A stretch of 64,000 nucleotides of DNA from CAYOWQ01 sp964407695 (GTDB taxonomy: Bacteria; Planctomycetota; Phycisphaerae; Phycisphaerales; SM1A02), in the NCBI GenBank assembly GCA_964407695.1, contig CAYOWQ010000009.1:62001-126000 (forward strand), written 5' to 3'. Positions 33,165 to 42,076 of the stretch are shown one piece after another. The number at the start of each line of letters is the position of its first letter. The first letter of the stretch is position 1. The translations under genes were made by a program, and so were the position numbers. A model generated the notes under the pieces. It was not told the DNA's origin and did not search any database. It saw nothing but the letters and a program-made list of their open reading frames with translations.

Positions 33165-34689
33165 GCTGCTCCGGAAGTTCCAGTTCGGCTCGGGTGCCGC
33201 CATCGGGATTGTTCTGCAGGCGAATCGATCCGCCGCAGGATTCGACAATTTCACGGCTTACGGCCAGACCCAGGCCGACGCCGGACGGCTTGGTGGTGAC
33301 GAATGTTTCGAAGACCTTGTCGGCGACCTTGGGATCGAGGCCGCATCCGCGGTCAATGATTGAGACGGCCACGAATCCAGGGCGCCCGGGTCGCGCCACA
33401 ATCCGAAGCGTTCGAGGAGGAGGCGAATTCTCCATGGCGTCCAGGCCGTTCTGGATCAGGTTCAGAATTACCTGCTGGAGCTGCACTCGGTCGCAATCGA
33501 TCGTGGGAAGGTTCTCGTCAAGGTCAATTTCAAGCCGTGCCCTGCTGTTCTTCACGGCGGCATCGATCAACGGTTGGATCTCTTTCAGAATGTCGACAAG
33601 CTTCTCAGGTCGAGTGCTGACCACGCGTCGCTGCATGAGAGAGCGAAGTCGTCGGACGATCTCTCCTGCGCGCAGAGCCTCATTTTGGATCGTCTTGACC
33701 GCGTTGAGCGTGGCCACGATGCCGGCAGATCGAAGGGAATCCGGCGGCAGTCGCTCAAGGTGGATGGCGGCCCCGGAGGCATAATTGGCAATGGCGCCGA
33801 GCGGCTGATTGAGTTCGTGCGCGATGGCCGCCAGCATTCCTCCCATTCCCGCCACCCGGCTCACCTGGGCAAATCGCTGCTGCAGCTCCAGGAGCTGCGC
33901 TTCAGCACGCCGGCGCGCTGACACATTCCAAGCCACTCCCACCAGACCGCTTACCTCGCCGCTGGCGGTTTGAAGGGGTGTGTAATGGGTCTCCCATTCC
34001 TCGCCGCCCCAGGCGACCATGTCGACAAATGACTCGCCCTTAAGAACCCGCTTCCAGTTCTCGATGACTTGGGCGTGATGGGCGAAGATGATGAAACCGT
34101 TTGATCCGATCCACTCGCGAGGGTGAAAACTGGGTTCGCTCTGGCCAAGCCGGCCGGCAAACTGCGTGATCAATCCGGTGCGATCCGCGGCAAAGAGCGC
34201 GATCGGCGCGGCATTCACGACCAGCGCGAGGTCTCGAGCGGAATTCCGAGCCTGGTCTTCAGCATGGCGATGGTCCGTGACGTCGAGACCCGCGGCGAGA
34301 ATGCGCCTGGGATCCGAGGACACCCTCAGATTCCAGTTGATCCAGCGGTAGTCGCCACCGGCGCTTCGGAATCGGCATTCAAGATGGGGTACTGAAGGGG
34401 CAGGCTTCGACGAGGTCGTGCTGACTCCGGGAGATTTCAGGCATTCGCAGAAGGCCGCGGTGTCAGTCGCGAGGCTTTCCGCGTGGAGGAACTCTGACCA
34501 GAGTTTTCCCACGAGCTCCTCGGGCTTCCATCCGAGTGTTGTCGTCCAGCCCGGATTGACTTTGAGTATTCGAGTGTCGCCGCCGACCACAGCGAGCAGG
34601 GCCGGAGAAATATCGAAAAACTCGTCAATCAGATCGATCGGAATCGGCGCAAGGCTATCGCCATCAGAGATCTTCCCGGTGGAAGGCAT
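33136..34689 (-). CDS. PAS-domain sensor histidine kinase (FixL-like)
   Basis: A 517-residue kinase with two PAS domains (about residues 20-130 and 145-260), then a HisKA domain with the phospho-His in AAIAHELNQPLGAIANYA and a HATPase domain with N-box LNLIQNGLDAME, G1 IIDRGCGLDP and G2 GVGLGLAV. No transmembrane helix is seen, so it is cytoplasmic. The first PAS has the pattern TRILKVNPGWTTTLGW. A haem-binding His, as in FixL, cannot be confirmed by eye, so an oxygen signal is only a possibility. It is co-transcribed with the response regulator. Confidence 0.93.
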   Translation of the reverse strand: MPSTGKISDGDSLAPIPIDLIDEFFDISPALLAVVGGDTRILKVNPGWTTTLGWKPEELVGKLWSEFLHAESLATDTAAFCECLKSPGVSTTSSKPAPSVPHLECRFRSAGGDYRWINWNLRVSSDPRRILAAGLDVTDHRHAEDQARNSARDLALVVNAAPIALFAADRTGLITQFAGRLGQSEPSFHPREWIGSNGFIIFAHHAQVIENWKRVLKGESFVDMVAWGGEEWETHYTPLQTASGEVSGLVGVAWNVSARRRAEAQLLELQQRFAQVSRVAGMGGMLAAIAHELNQPLGAIANYASGAAIHLERLPPDSLRSAGIVATLNAVKTIQNEALRAGEIVRRLRSLMQRRVVSTRPEKLVDILKEIQPLIDAAVKNSRARLEIDLDENLPTIDCDRVQLQQVILNLIQNGLDAMENSPPPRTLRIVARPGRPGFVAVSIIDRGCGLDPKVADKVFETFVTTKPSGVGLGLAVSREIVESCGGSIRLQNNPDGGTRAELELPEQHDEGQRSRR

Positions 34690-34756
34690 GAATCCATGGT
34701 ACTCGCAAGCGGGACAGACTACATGTCGAATCTGGAGGCCTTAGAATCGAGTTCCC

Positions 34757-35476
34757 ATGAAGACCAACACGCTGACATATCTGGATGGATCGATTGAGTG
34801 CGAAGGATTTGCTGTCGAGCCCGTCGCCGGACCAAGGAATCGACCGGTAGTGGTCGTGTGTCACGCGTGGGGTGGACAGGACGAGTTTGCCCGAAATAAG
34901 GCTCGTGGGCTCGCTGAGCTTGGCTTCGTCGGATTTGCCATCGACGTATACGGCAAGGGTCGGCGAGGCACCAATGCCGAAGAGAACACCGCCTTGATGA
35001 TGCCGTTCGTGAACGACCGCGCGATGTTGCGCAAGCGCCTGTTGGCCGGCGTGGCCGCGGCGAGATCCTTGCCCGGTATCGATCAGGACCGGGTGGGTGC
35101 GATCGGCTTCTGCTTTGGCGGGCTTTGCGCCCTGGATCTTGCACGGGCCAACGCGCCCGGCTTGAAGGGAGTTGTTGCTTTTCACGGGCTTCTCGGCGCC
35201 CCGGAACTCGGGCCGCAGCAGCCGATTCAGTCTCGGGTACTCGCGCTTCACGGCTGGGACGATCCGATGGCAACGCCCCAGAACCTGATCGAGTTTGCCG
35301 GGGAAATGACCGCTGCGAAAGCCGATTGGCAGGTTCATGCCTACGGACACTGCGTTCACGCCTTTACCAATCCCGCCGCCATGGATGCGGCCCACGGCCT
35401 GCATTACAACGCGATGGCGGACAAGAGGTCGTGGATCTCGATGCGAAACTTCTTCGCTGAGATCTTCGGCGAATGA
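34757..35476 (+). CDS. Dienelactone hydrolase family protein
   Basis: A 239-residue alpha/beta hydrolase. The nucleophile is Cys in GFCFGG, the oxyanion/early motif is VVVVCHAWGG, and the His of the triad is in AYGHCVHAFTNP. Catalytic Asp is likely in HGWDDPM. No signal peptide, so it is cytoplasmic. Natural substrates of this family range from dienelactones to other small esters and cannot be told here. It is divergent from the histidine kinase gene, with 67 bp between starts. Confidence 0.88.
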   Translation: MKTNTLTYLDGSIECEGFAVEPVAGPRNRPVVVVCHAWGGQDEFARNKARGLAELGFVGFAIDVYGKGRRGTNAEENTALMMPFVNDRAMLRKRLLAGVAAARSLPGIDQDRVGAIGFCFGGLCALDLARANAPGLKGVVAFHGLLGAPELGPQQPIQSRVLALHGWDDPMATPQNLIEFAGEMTAAKADWQVHAYGHCVHAFTNPAAMDAAHGLHYNAMADKRSWISMRNFFAEIFGE

Positions 35477-35594
35477 ACCAAGATTCAGCGACTGCTCACG
35501 CGCCTCAAAGATGATGTGACCAAACTTGAAGTTGAACGTCCCCCGAAGCCATGCAGCGGGATCTTCCGCCTGCTGTTCAACCAAGGAGTCAGTC

Positions 35595-35756
35595 ATGCCG
35601 AAAGCGTGGTCCAAAAAGGACGAACGACAATATGAGCACGTCAAGGAGAGCGAAAGTAAGGAGGGTCGGTCCTCGAAGACGGCGAAGCGTATCGCCGCGG
35701 CGACCGTCAACAAGCAGCGACGCAAGGAAGGGCGGACGAAAACCAAGTCAAAGTGA
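35595..35756 (+). CDS. Small basic conserved protein (plasmid-stabilisation/Rho-N-like family)
   Basis: A 53-residue Lys/Arg-rich protein starting MPKAWSKKDERQYEH; AAGGAG (35582-35587) lies 7 bases before ATG at 35595. The pattern ERQYEHVKESESKEG followed by AKRIAAATVNKQRRKEG resembles small proteins that databases often label as plasmid stabilisation or Rho-termination-factor-like (recalled, not searched). It has no membrane segment and is probably nucleic-acid associated because of its charge. It stands in the 280-bp gap between a hydrolase and a convergent flavoprotein gene. Confidence 0.75.
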   Translation: MPKAWSKKDERQYEHVKESESKEGRSSKTAKRIAAATVNKQRRKEGRTKTKSK

Positions 35757-35759
35757 GGA

Positions 35760-36443
35760 CTATTCCGACGGACGATTCCAGACCAGAATCTCGCTGAGCG
35801 GACGCCGATGGATATCGGGTACCCGGCAATCATCGGCGGCATAGCCGACGGGAATGAGCAGATATGGACGCTCATGGTCGGGCCGCCGGAGAATCTTGCC
35901 GAGGAATTTCATCGGGCTGGGAGTGTGTGTTAGTGTCGCCAGGCCCGCGGTATGCGCCGCCAACAAGAGCATACCGACTGCGATGCCGACGGACTCATTG
36001 ACGTAATACACCTGATCGGATCCGGTGCGGGCGTCGGGCTCATCGGTCTTCATGCATTTGAAGACAACGATGAGCCATGGCGCCACTTCCAGAAACGGCT
36101 TCTGATCGTCCGTCCCGAGGATCTCAAGATCAGCGAGCCATGTCTCTCCGGCACGTCGACTGTAGAATTCACGCTCTTCCTCCTCGGCAGCGATTCGAAT
36201 CTCTCGCTTGATCGTGGGGTCATCGACGGCAACGAATCGCCACGGCTGCTTATTGGCGCCGCTTGGTGCCGACCCCGCGGCGGCCACTATCCACTCAATC
36301 GTTTCTCGCGAGACAGGTCGGTCCGAGAATTGACGGACGCTTCGACGGGTTCGAACCTGCTCAAAGAACGACTTTGCAGCCAGTGCCTGCGGCAGGTGTG
36401 GAGCCGGCGGGCAATAAGAGATCGACGGGTAACTGGAGCTCAC
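35760..36443 (-). CDS. Nitroreductase-fold flavoprotein resembling iodotyrosine deiodinase
   Basis: A 227-residue FMN protein. The N-terminal FMN phosphate site VRTRRSVRQFSDRPV and the loop GSAPSGANKQPWRFVAV are typical of the family. Beyond that, EEEEREFYSRRAGETWLADL followed by QKPFLEVAPWLIVVF, and near the end LLIPVGYAADDCRVPDIHRR, follow the order of animal and bacterial iodotyrosine deiodinase (IYD). Its substrate-lid residues Glu, Tyr and Lys all appear to be present. A GTG start at 36443 overlaps the upstream gene's stop. The general alternative is an unassigned nitroreductase. Deiodination itself is unproven. Confidence 0.8.
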   Translation of the reverse strand: MSSSYPSISYCPPAPHLPQALAAKSFFEQVRTRRSVRQFSDRPVSRETIEWIVAAAGSAPSGANKQPWRFVAVDDPTIKREIRIAAEEEEREFYSRRAGETWLADLEILGTDDQKPFLEVAPWLIVVFKCMKTDEPDARTGSDQVYYVNESVGIAVGMLLLAAHTAGLATLTHTPSPMKFLGKILRRPDHERPYLLIPVGYAADDCRVPDIHRRPLSEILVWNRPSE

Positions 36444-37105
36444 CGTGAGGCCGGCGATGACGCTGGTGGAGTGGGCTGTGTGGGAGAAGAGCCCTCACCC
36501 TGAGTCGGGCGAGCGTTTGGCGGGGTCGGCGGGCGCATTCCCGGCGGCAGGTCCGATCCACGGATTCGACGCACCTTCACTCCCGGCGGCAAGCCTGGAA
36601 GTTCTACCTCTTCGCCAATATCACTCGGCAACGTGGTTGGCTGAGTTGCCGGCTGCGAGGCGGGCTGTGTCGCAGCTTCCGACTGGTATTCAGGCGGCAG
36701 GTCTCCGGGGTACTTTCCTCTCCGGGTGACGGTGCCATCAGGATTGTAAAAAACCCATTCCCCGACACGTTTGTCATTGCAATACAGCCCTTCGCGCTCG
36801 ACCACGCCATTCTGATAGAGGGCCCGTGACTTGCCGTTTCGCTTCCATTTGCCGTCGACCGGATCCTTTCGCATCTCGTACTCAAATTTGAGCCCGCCGC
36901 CCTCTGCTTCCGGCCAGTACTCCCGTGAGAATTTCATGGGTCGGGCCTGCCTGGAGGCAGCCGGTCGACTGGATGCCGGCTGGGTTGCCTGAGGCGGCTC
37001 CTTCGAATCCGGCGCCTTGGATTGTGGCGGGGTGGCATCAACAGCCGCGAAACCTACCGCAGCCAGCACGAGAAAAGCGACGGAATATCGGACGTTCATG
37101 CTCAT
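36440..37105 (-). CDS. Exported protein with MORN-type repeats
   Basis: A 221-residue protein with a signal peptide (start at 37105, MSMNVRYSVAFLVLAAVGFAA), then a Pro/Ser/Thr-rich low-complexity linker. A small domain has MORN-like motifs: KSRALYQNGVVEREGLYCN and VGEWVFYNPDGTVTRRGKY. The C-terminal 90 residues are again Pro/Gln/Thr-rich. It lies in the periplasm or surface. Its TGA overlaps the GTG of the flavoprotein gene, so the two are translationally coupled; no functional link is known. Confidence 0.72.
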   Translation of the reverse strand: MSMNVRYSVAFLVLAAVGFAAVDATPPQSKAPDSKEPPQATQPASSRPAASRQARPMKFSREYWPEAEGGGLKFEYEMRKDPVDGKWKRNGKSRALYQNGVVEREGLYCNDKRVGEWVFYNPDGTVTRRGKYPGDLPPEYQSEAATQPASQPATQPTTLPSDIGEEVELPGLPPGVKVRRIRGSDLPPGMRPPTPPNARPTQGEGSSPTQPTPPASSPASR

Positions 37106-37247
37106 GATTGGATTCAATCTCCTATCCAGCGATGATGTTCGCACCTTCATCGTAGCTCATCCGGCAATGCCGTTCGCCGGAAACTCAGACGAATCAATAC
37201 GTTGCAAATTGCATCGGGCCATCAGGGCCTCCGGTAGACTTCTGACC

Positions 37248-38888
37248 GTGAGTTATCACACCATTCGAGACCTGTGTGCAGTTCTAGGTGCGACCCTGCA
37301 GGTCTCGGCGTGCTGGGCGGCAGGAGTTCAGTTGCTTGAACGTCAACCGATCGCAGTGACAGGCGGTGAGGTCTTGGCGCGGCTTGTCTCTCGGGAGGGA
37401 GATACTTTTCCACCAACCGCGAGTGTGGTTCTGGACAATGAAACCCGGCTGGAGGGCCGGATCCTGATTGCCTCGCCGGAGCCGCATCCCGGAGCGCGAG
37501 TCCGGGCGTGGCCGGAGTTGCCGATCCGAGTCTCCGTTCGATACGCGGATGAACAACCACTTGGCCCGGATGAAGCGGCCTCCATCTGGATCGACGTCCC
37601 GGACGGATACAGAGGCGAGCTGCGGATCGACCGTGACACGATCCGGCCGCGGTGGCTGGACCCTGCTCCACCGCCGAATGGCGACGTAGTGCTGCCATTG
37701 ACAAGGAGTCTGGACCGACCCGATCCGGACTCTCCATTTGAGTATTGGCGGTGGGCCGTCATCGCATACCGCGAGGGCCGGATTCCCGATACGCCGCATT
37801 TTGATCAGGCTGTACAGTCGGTTGCGCGATACAGCGCCTCGGTCTGGAGGGCAGCCCTTGCGAGAATCGATCGTGCAAGTCACGGCGTGGCGGAGGAATG
37901 CATCGACTTGTTGACGATGACCGCTGTCGATCCGCGTGGAAGCGTTCGATTCGCCTCGTGGCTGACCGAGCCCGGCGATCTGTTGCCGCTGCTGGAGTTG
38001 GGGGCGAACTTGAAGCTTGAGGGTGATGCGCTGGCCGACGCAGCGCTGGCTTGGGCCCGGTCGCGCCGGACGGATCTTGCGTTCGTGAACCGGGTCAGTC
38101 CTTCCAGCGCGGTATTTGCGGTGATTCGCCCAGCGCTCGGAAACTCGGTGGCGAAGGCTGTGTGGCAGAGGCCGTCAAGCATTCCAGTGGCAAGTCCACT
38201 GGCGGGAGCGACCCTGAACCGATTCATGCTTCGCGTCGATGAGCCGCGCGATGAACCAATTCGGACGCCGGCCGGATGGCTGGAGCCGCTCATTTCCGCG
38301 GTTCTGCAGGTTGATTCGGCGACCATTCGACTTGCCGTTCCACCCGCGCAGATCTGGGCGAAGCCGCCCGGTGTGGCGCTTCCAGAGTTTGTGCCGTTGT
38401 TGACATTGGCCGATCTTCGATCGGGACTACAGCCTATGGTTCCTGCGGATCGCGCCACCACCGCAGTTCTGCGGCGGGCGGCGGGAAGGTGGGAGCTGTA
38501 TGTTGAGTGCATGCGACCGCCCTCAGCCCGCCACTTCGAGGGCGAAGGCATTGAGGTCTATGTCGGTGGACCCGCCCAGGACGCCGCCGGGATCGTGCTC
38601 AAGATCGCTGAGGCCGGCCGCGCGCAGGTGGTTCGCAGTGCGACACCCCCAGACCTTGACGTGCGGCAATCGAGCTTCGGCGACCGCTGGCGTGTCGGCG
38701 TCATCCTTCCCGGCGATTGGCTTCCGGCTGCTCCGATCGACGCAGTCACCATCGGGTTGCTAAGACGCCACGGAGACACAGGGGCAGTTGAGACCTCCGG
38801 CGTTCCCTGTTTGCCGTGGGACGTTGAGCCGTCTCGACTTTCCGTGCGGCTTGAAACCTGGGATGGCGCCGTTCCGTTACGCGACTGA
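37248..38888 (+). CDS. Large exported protein of unknown function
   Basis: A 546-residue protein. GTG at 37248 (VSYHTIRDLCAVLGATLQ) gives a short hydrophobic N-terminus; earlier starts overlap the divergent MORN gene and look non-coding. Residues about 50-150 have an Ig/beta-strand pattern (GDTFPPTASVVLDNE). A helical middle (150-380) follows, and the C-terminal region (430-546) contains RWELYVECMRPPSARHFEGE, with a beta-sandwich look similar to DOMON or CBM9 domains. No catalytic motif is evident. It ends 10 bp from convergent yidC, leaving little room for a terminator. Confidence 0.65.
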   Translation: MSYHTIRDLCAVLGATLQVSACWAAGVQLLERQPIAVTGGEVLARLVSREGDTFPPTASVVLDNETRLEGRILIASPEPHPGARVRAWPELPIRVSVRYADEQPLGPDEAASIWIDVPDGYRGELRIDRDTIRPRWLDPAPPPNGDVVLPLTRSLDRPDPDSPFEYWRWAVIAYREGRIPDTPHFDQAVQSVARYSASVWRAALARIDRASHGVAEECIDLLTMTAVDPRGSVRFASWLTEPGDLLPLLELGANLKLEGDALADAALAWARSRRTDLAFVNRVSPSSAVFAVIRPALGNSVAKAVWQRPSSIPVASPLAGATLNRFMLRVDEPRDEPIRTPAGWLEPLISAVLQVDSATIRLAVPPAQIWAKPPGVALPEFVPLLTLADLRSGLQPMVPADRATTAVLRRAAGRWELYVECMRPPSARHFEGEGIEVYVGGPAQDAAGIVLKIAEAGRAQVVRSATPPDLDVRQSSFGDRWRVGVILPGDWLPAAPIDAVTIGLLRRHGDTGAVETSGVPCLPWDVEPSRLSVRLETWDGAVPLRD

Positions 38889-38897
38889 GCCTGAACG

Positions 38898-41156
38898 TCA
38901 GTCCCGCTCCTTGAAAGTCTTCGACTTCTGGGACTTCTGCCGAGCTCGCTCGAGAGCTTCGGCATACATTCGGCCCATTCGGTCGGACTTCTTCTTCTCC
39001 TTGGGCTTTGGAGGGTTCAACTCCATTTCGGAAATGTGCCGGCGAATGTATCTGCTCTCGATGACGCCGATCACGCTCGACGTGAAGATATACAGGGTCA
39101 AACCAGAGGGAGCGGTGTACAGCATGACGGGGAAGAGCACGACCGTCATCACCTTCATGATCTTCTGCTGGCTCTGCTGTTCGGGTGTGAGCGGGGTCGC
39201 CGTGGGCGGCGTCATGTACTTCTGCTGAATGAAAAAGATCACGCCCATCAGGATGGGAATCAGGTTGATTCCGGTAAAGGTCCAGATCCAGAACGAGTGC
39301 GGCTGCTGAAAATGCCAGAAGAAGTGATCGCTGGCGGAGAGGTCGCCGAGGAACGGCCAGCCTCCGATCTTCTGAAACAGACCGAAAAACGCCGGTTCGT
39401 GTCGAAGCTCGAACGCAAAATAGAGCGTGGCGTACAACGCAATCCAGATCGGGGTCTGCAGAAACATCGGCAGGAAACCGCCGAGGCATCCCACGGGGTT
39501 GACGCCCTTCTCCCGGTAGAGGGCCATGGTTTCGCGCTGAAGCGATGCCGGATCGTTCTTGTATCGCTCCTGCAGGCGGTCCATCTCAGGCTTGAGCGTC
39601 GACATCATCTTGGAGAAGCGAGCGATCGAGATCTGGCTTCGCTTGGTCAGTGGATGGAGGAGCGTGCGCACGACGACGACCAGAGCGATAATGGCGAGGC
39701 CCCAGTCGAACAGGATGTAGTCGTGCAAAAAGCCGAGGAACGCCACGAGGAAGTGGGCCAGCCAGGGGAAGGTGCAGAAGGTGTTGCAGAAGCACGAACC
39801 CATCAGAAACAGCACCAGCTCCTCAAGCTGAAGGGTGGCATACGGCTCCTCGGTGCTGAGCATCCTCCGGTCGAGTGGGCCGGCGAAAATCGCGCCTTGG
39901 TAATTGGCCACCGAGATTGGTGTTCCGGGCACCAATCGATGTTCAGGAGTCTGAACCAGCGTCAGAACCAGTGCATCCTTCTGATTCAGGTGGGTCACCT
40001 GGTACTGAACCGACTCCACAACCTCCCCAAGCGTTCGGCCGACACCTCGTCGCGTCACTCCGGGCATCATGCCCAGTGCAAAGTAGCGCCCGGTCGAACC
40101 GAACCACGAGAGTTGATATTGCTGGTCGATTGACTCCGGATTCGGCCAGAGTCGTCGGCGCACTTCGCGTTGAGCATCCGACAACTCCGCATTGCTGTCA
40201 TCGTGGTCATAGGAACTCACCAGTGTCTGGTGATCGTGCACAAAGCTGTCCGCTCGAATGCTGGTGCCGCTTGGGTCACGCTGCGGACCAAGCAGGTATC
40301 CGAAGCGAATTCGCCGCAGATCGGCATAGGCGTCGAGATCCCGGTTCAGATCCGAAGGCCCATAGTGCACCAGTCGCGCCGTATATTCATACGGGCTGTT
40401 GTTCTCGACCTGCTGGGTCAGATTGATGACATACTTGCCGGGGACCCGGCCGTATTTTCGATGCACGCGAACGATGACATTGTCATCGCCATCGACGATC
40501 TCCAGCAGGAACTTGCCCGGTGCATACTGCTCCCAGTTGCTGCTGAACAGGTTGATCGATCTTCCATTGATGTCAATGTGATGGGCCGCAAAAAGAGGAA
40601 GCGTGCCTCCTCCCGGAATGAGTGACTCGAGCCGACTGTTCTGGAATTGCTGCGCGGTCTGCAGAACGTATCGCAGGGAATCGTCCGGAATCGGCGTGGG
40701 GTTGGAGACATTCTCGGCAACATCTTTCCGATGTTGTTCGGCCTGCCGCTTTGCCGTCGCGGTGGTCCAGAAATTGCTGAACGTGATTCGCTCGATGCCC
40801 GCGGCTCGCTGCGAAAACTCGACAAGCATGACGCCATTCTCCGGGTCAAGATCGCCCAGGGGAAGCATGGGTGCCTGCCGCGGCTCAATCTCCTTGACAT
40901 GAAGCGACTTGAGAATGTCGTCGGGAAGCGGAGTGCCCTTGATGTCCGCTGCCAGATCGGCGCCAACCGCCGATCCTTCCTCCGTCGGCTCGCCTTCCGG
41001 GGTCTCCGGCGGTTGACCATTCTGCACAGTCGGGGACGGCGAAGTGGAAGGTCCGGACGGCGAAACCTTCGGCCGAAGCAGCATGGTCAGTGCGATGCCG
41101 ATGGCAACGAGGCCGACCACGAGCGGAATGATGATGCGTCGAGCGGAAGGTGTCAT
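38898..41156 (-). CDS. yidC: Membrane protein insertase YidC
   Basis: Inserts membrane proteins and helps the Sec translocon. This 752-residue long form has an N-terminal anchor, a large periplasmic P1 domain, and the conserved C-terminal five-helix core: DWGLAIIALVVVVRTLLHPL, then KPEMDRLQERYKNDP, GGFLPMFLQTPIWIALY and a last pair of helices. The C-terminal tail is strongly basic, which favours ribosome binding. The Ala/Ser/Pro-rich linker after the anchor is longer than in E. coli. It sits 30 bp downstream of the phosphoesterase gene. Confidence 0.95.
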   Translation of the reverse strand: MTPSARRIIIPLVVGLVAIGIALTMLLRPKVSPSGPSTSPSPTVQNGQPPETPEGEPTEEGSAVGADLAADIKGTPLPDDILKSLHVKEIEPRQAPMLPLGDLDPENGVMLVEFSQRAAGIERITFSNFWTTATAKRQAEQHRKDVAENVSNPTPIPDDSLRYVLQTAQQFQNSRLESLIPGGGTLPLFAAHHIDINGRSINLFSSNWEQYAPGKFLLEIVDGDDNVIVRVHRKYGRVPGKYVINLTQQVENNSPYEYTARLVHYGPSDLNRDLDAYADLRRIRFGYLLGPQRDPSGTSIRADSFVHDHQTLVSSYDHDDSNAELSDAQREVRRRLWPNPESIDQQYQLSWFGSTGRYFALGMMPGVTRRGVGRTLGEVVESVQYQVTHLNQKDALVLTLVQTPEHRLVPGTPISVANYQGAIFAGPLDRRMLSTEEPYATLQLEELVLFLMGSCFCNTFCTFPWLAHFLVAFLGFLHDYILFDWGLAIIALVVVVRTLLHPLTKRSQISIARFSKMMSTLKPEMDRLQERYKNDPASLQRETMALYREKGVNPVGCLGGFLPMFLQTPIWIALYATLYFAFELRHEPAFFGLFQKIGGWPFLGDLSASDHFFWHFQQPHSFWIWTFTGINLIPILMGVIFFIQQKYMTPPTATPLTPEQQSQQKIMKVMTVVLFPVMLYTAPSGLTLYIFTSSVIGVIESRYIRRHISEMELNPPKPKEKKKSDRMGRMYAEALERARQKSQKSKTFKERD

Positions 41157-41186
41157 AGGTCGTATCGTGGCGAAGGGAAGCGGCGG

Positions 41187-42005
41187 TCAGCGACCTTCAA
41201 GAAGTCGCTCGCCGAGCCAGTCTGAGAGTTCGGGGATGCGCCGGATGCGGTCCGCCGTGGCCTGCACGTCATAGTCGAGCCGGAAGAATTCAACGCGGCC
41301 GATGGAACCATTCGTCGCCGATGGCGACTCTGGAGTCGCGGAACCGGAATCGTGGTCCGTTTCGAGGATGGCGTAGCTTGCCCGCGGATCAAGATCTCGC
41401 GGTTGACCGACCGAGCCGGGATTGATGATGGCCTTCTCGCCCAGCTTCAGAGAGTAATTGCCGCCGATGTCGGTTGGCGGATAAAAGTCCGGCTCATCCG
41501 TGAAGACGCCCGGCACGTGCGTGTGACCCACAAGACAGATTCGTTCGATGCGCTCGAAGATCTGTTGCATTTTCACCGGAGAATTAATGGCGTCGTCCGG
41601 AAACAGGTACTCGTTGATCGGCCGGCGCGGCGTTCCATGAACGCAGAGAAAGTGATCCCAAAGCACGCGGACGCGAAGCCGACCGAGAAACTCCCATCGC
41701 GACTTTGCCGCCGCCGGGTTCCGAGTGGCCTCTGTTTCAAACTGCTGCCGTGTCCAATACGCCGCCTGTTCGGCCGCGGCATTGAAATTGGTCGGCTCAT
41801 AGAGCACGCCAAAGTCGTGGTTGCCCATCAGGCTCCATTCACAGCGCTTGGCAACCAGGTCAACACATTCCACGGGGTTCGGACCATAGCCGACGATATC
41901 ACCGAGGCAGATGATCTGATCGACCTTCTGCTGGTCGATGTGAGCGAGCACCGCCTGCAGGGCTTCAAGGTTTGCGTGAATGTCACTTATGATGGCGGTG
42001 CGCAC
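41187..42005 (-). CDS. Calcineurin-like metallophosphoesterase
   Basis: A 272-residue dimetal phosphoesterase with the full motif set: ISDIHANLEA (DxH), CLGDIVGYGPNP (GD), LMGNHDFGV (GNHD), CVHGTPRRP and VGHTHVPG (GHTH). The GDIVGYGPNP form is typical of a widespread family, related to YfcE-like phosphodiesterases and to proteins acting on cyclic nucleotides or phosphate esters. Start GTG at 42005. Cellular substrate unknown. Confidence 0.88.
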   Translation of the reverse strand: MRTAIISDIHANLEALQAVLAHIDQQKVDQIICLGDIVGYGPNPVECVDLVAKRCEWSLMGNHDFGVLYEPTNFNAAAEQAAYWTRQQFETEATRNPAAAKSRWEFLGRLRVRVLWDHFLCVHGTPRRPINEYLFPDDAINSPVKMQQIFERIERICLVGHTHVPGVFTDEPDFYPPTDIGGNYSLKLGEKAIINPGSVGQPRDLDPRASYAILETDHDSGSATPESPSATNGSIGRVEFFRLDYDVQATADRIRRIPELSDWLGERLLEGR

Positions 42006-42076
42006 GTCAGCTCCAGGCCCTCAGTTCGAATCGGGCAGGGCGAAGCGGGCGATGCTACGGAACGCTCGCCCGGCGG

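Noticed and set aside
39036..40133. Open frame of about 365 codons opposite yidC
   Set aside because: Antisense shadow of yidC; composition shows codon-position artefacts of a high-GC gene.
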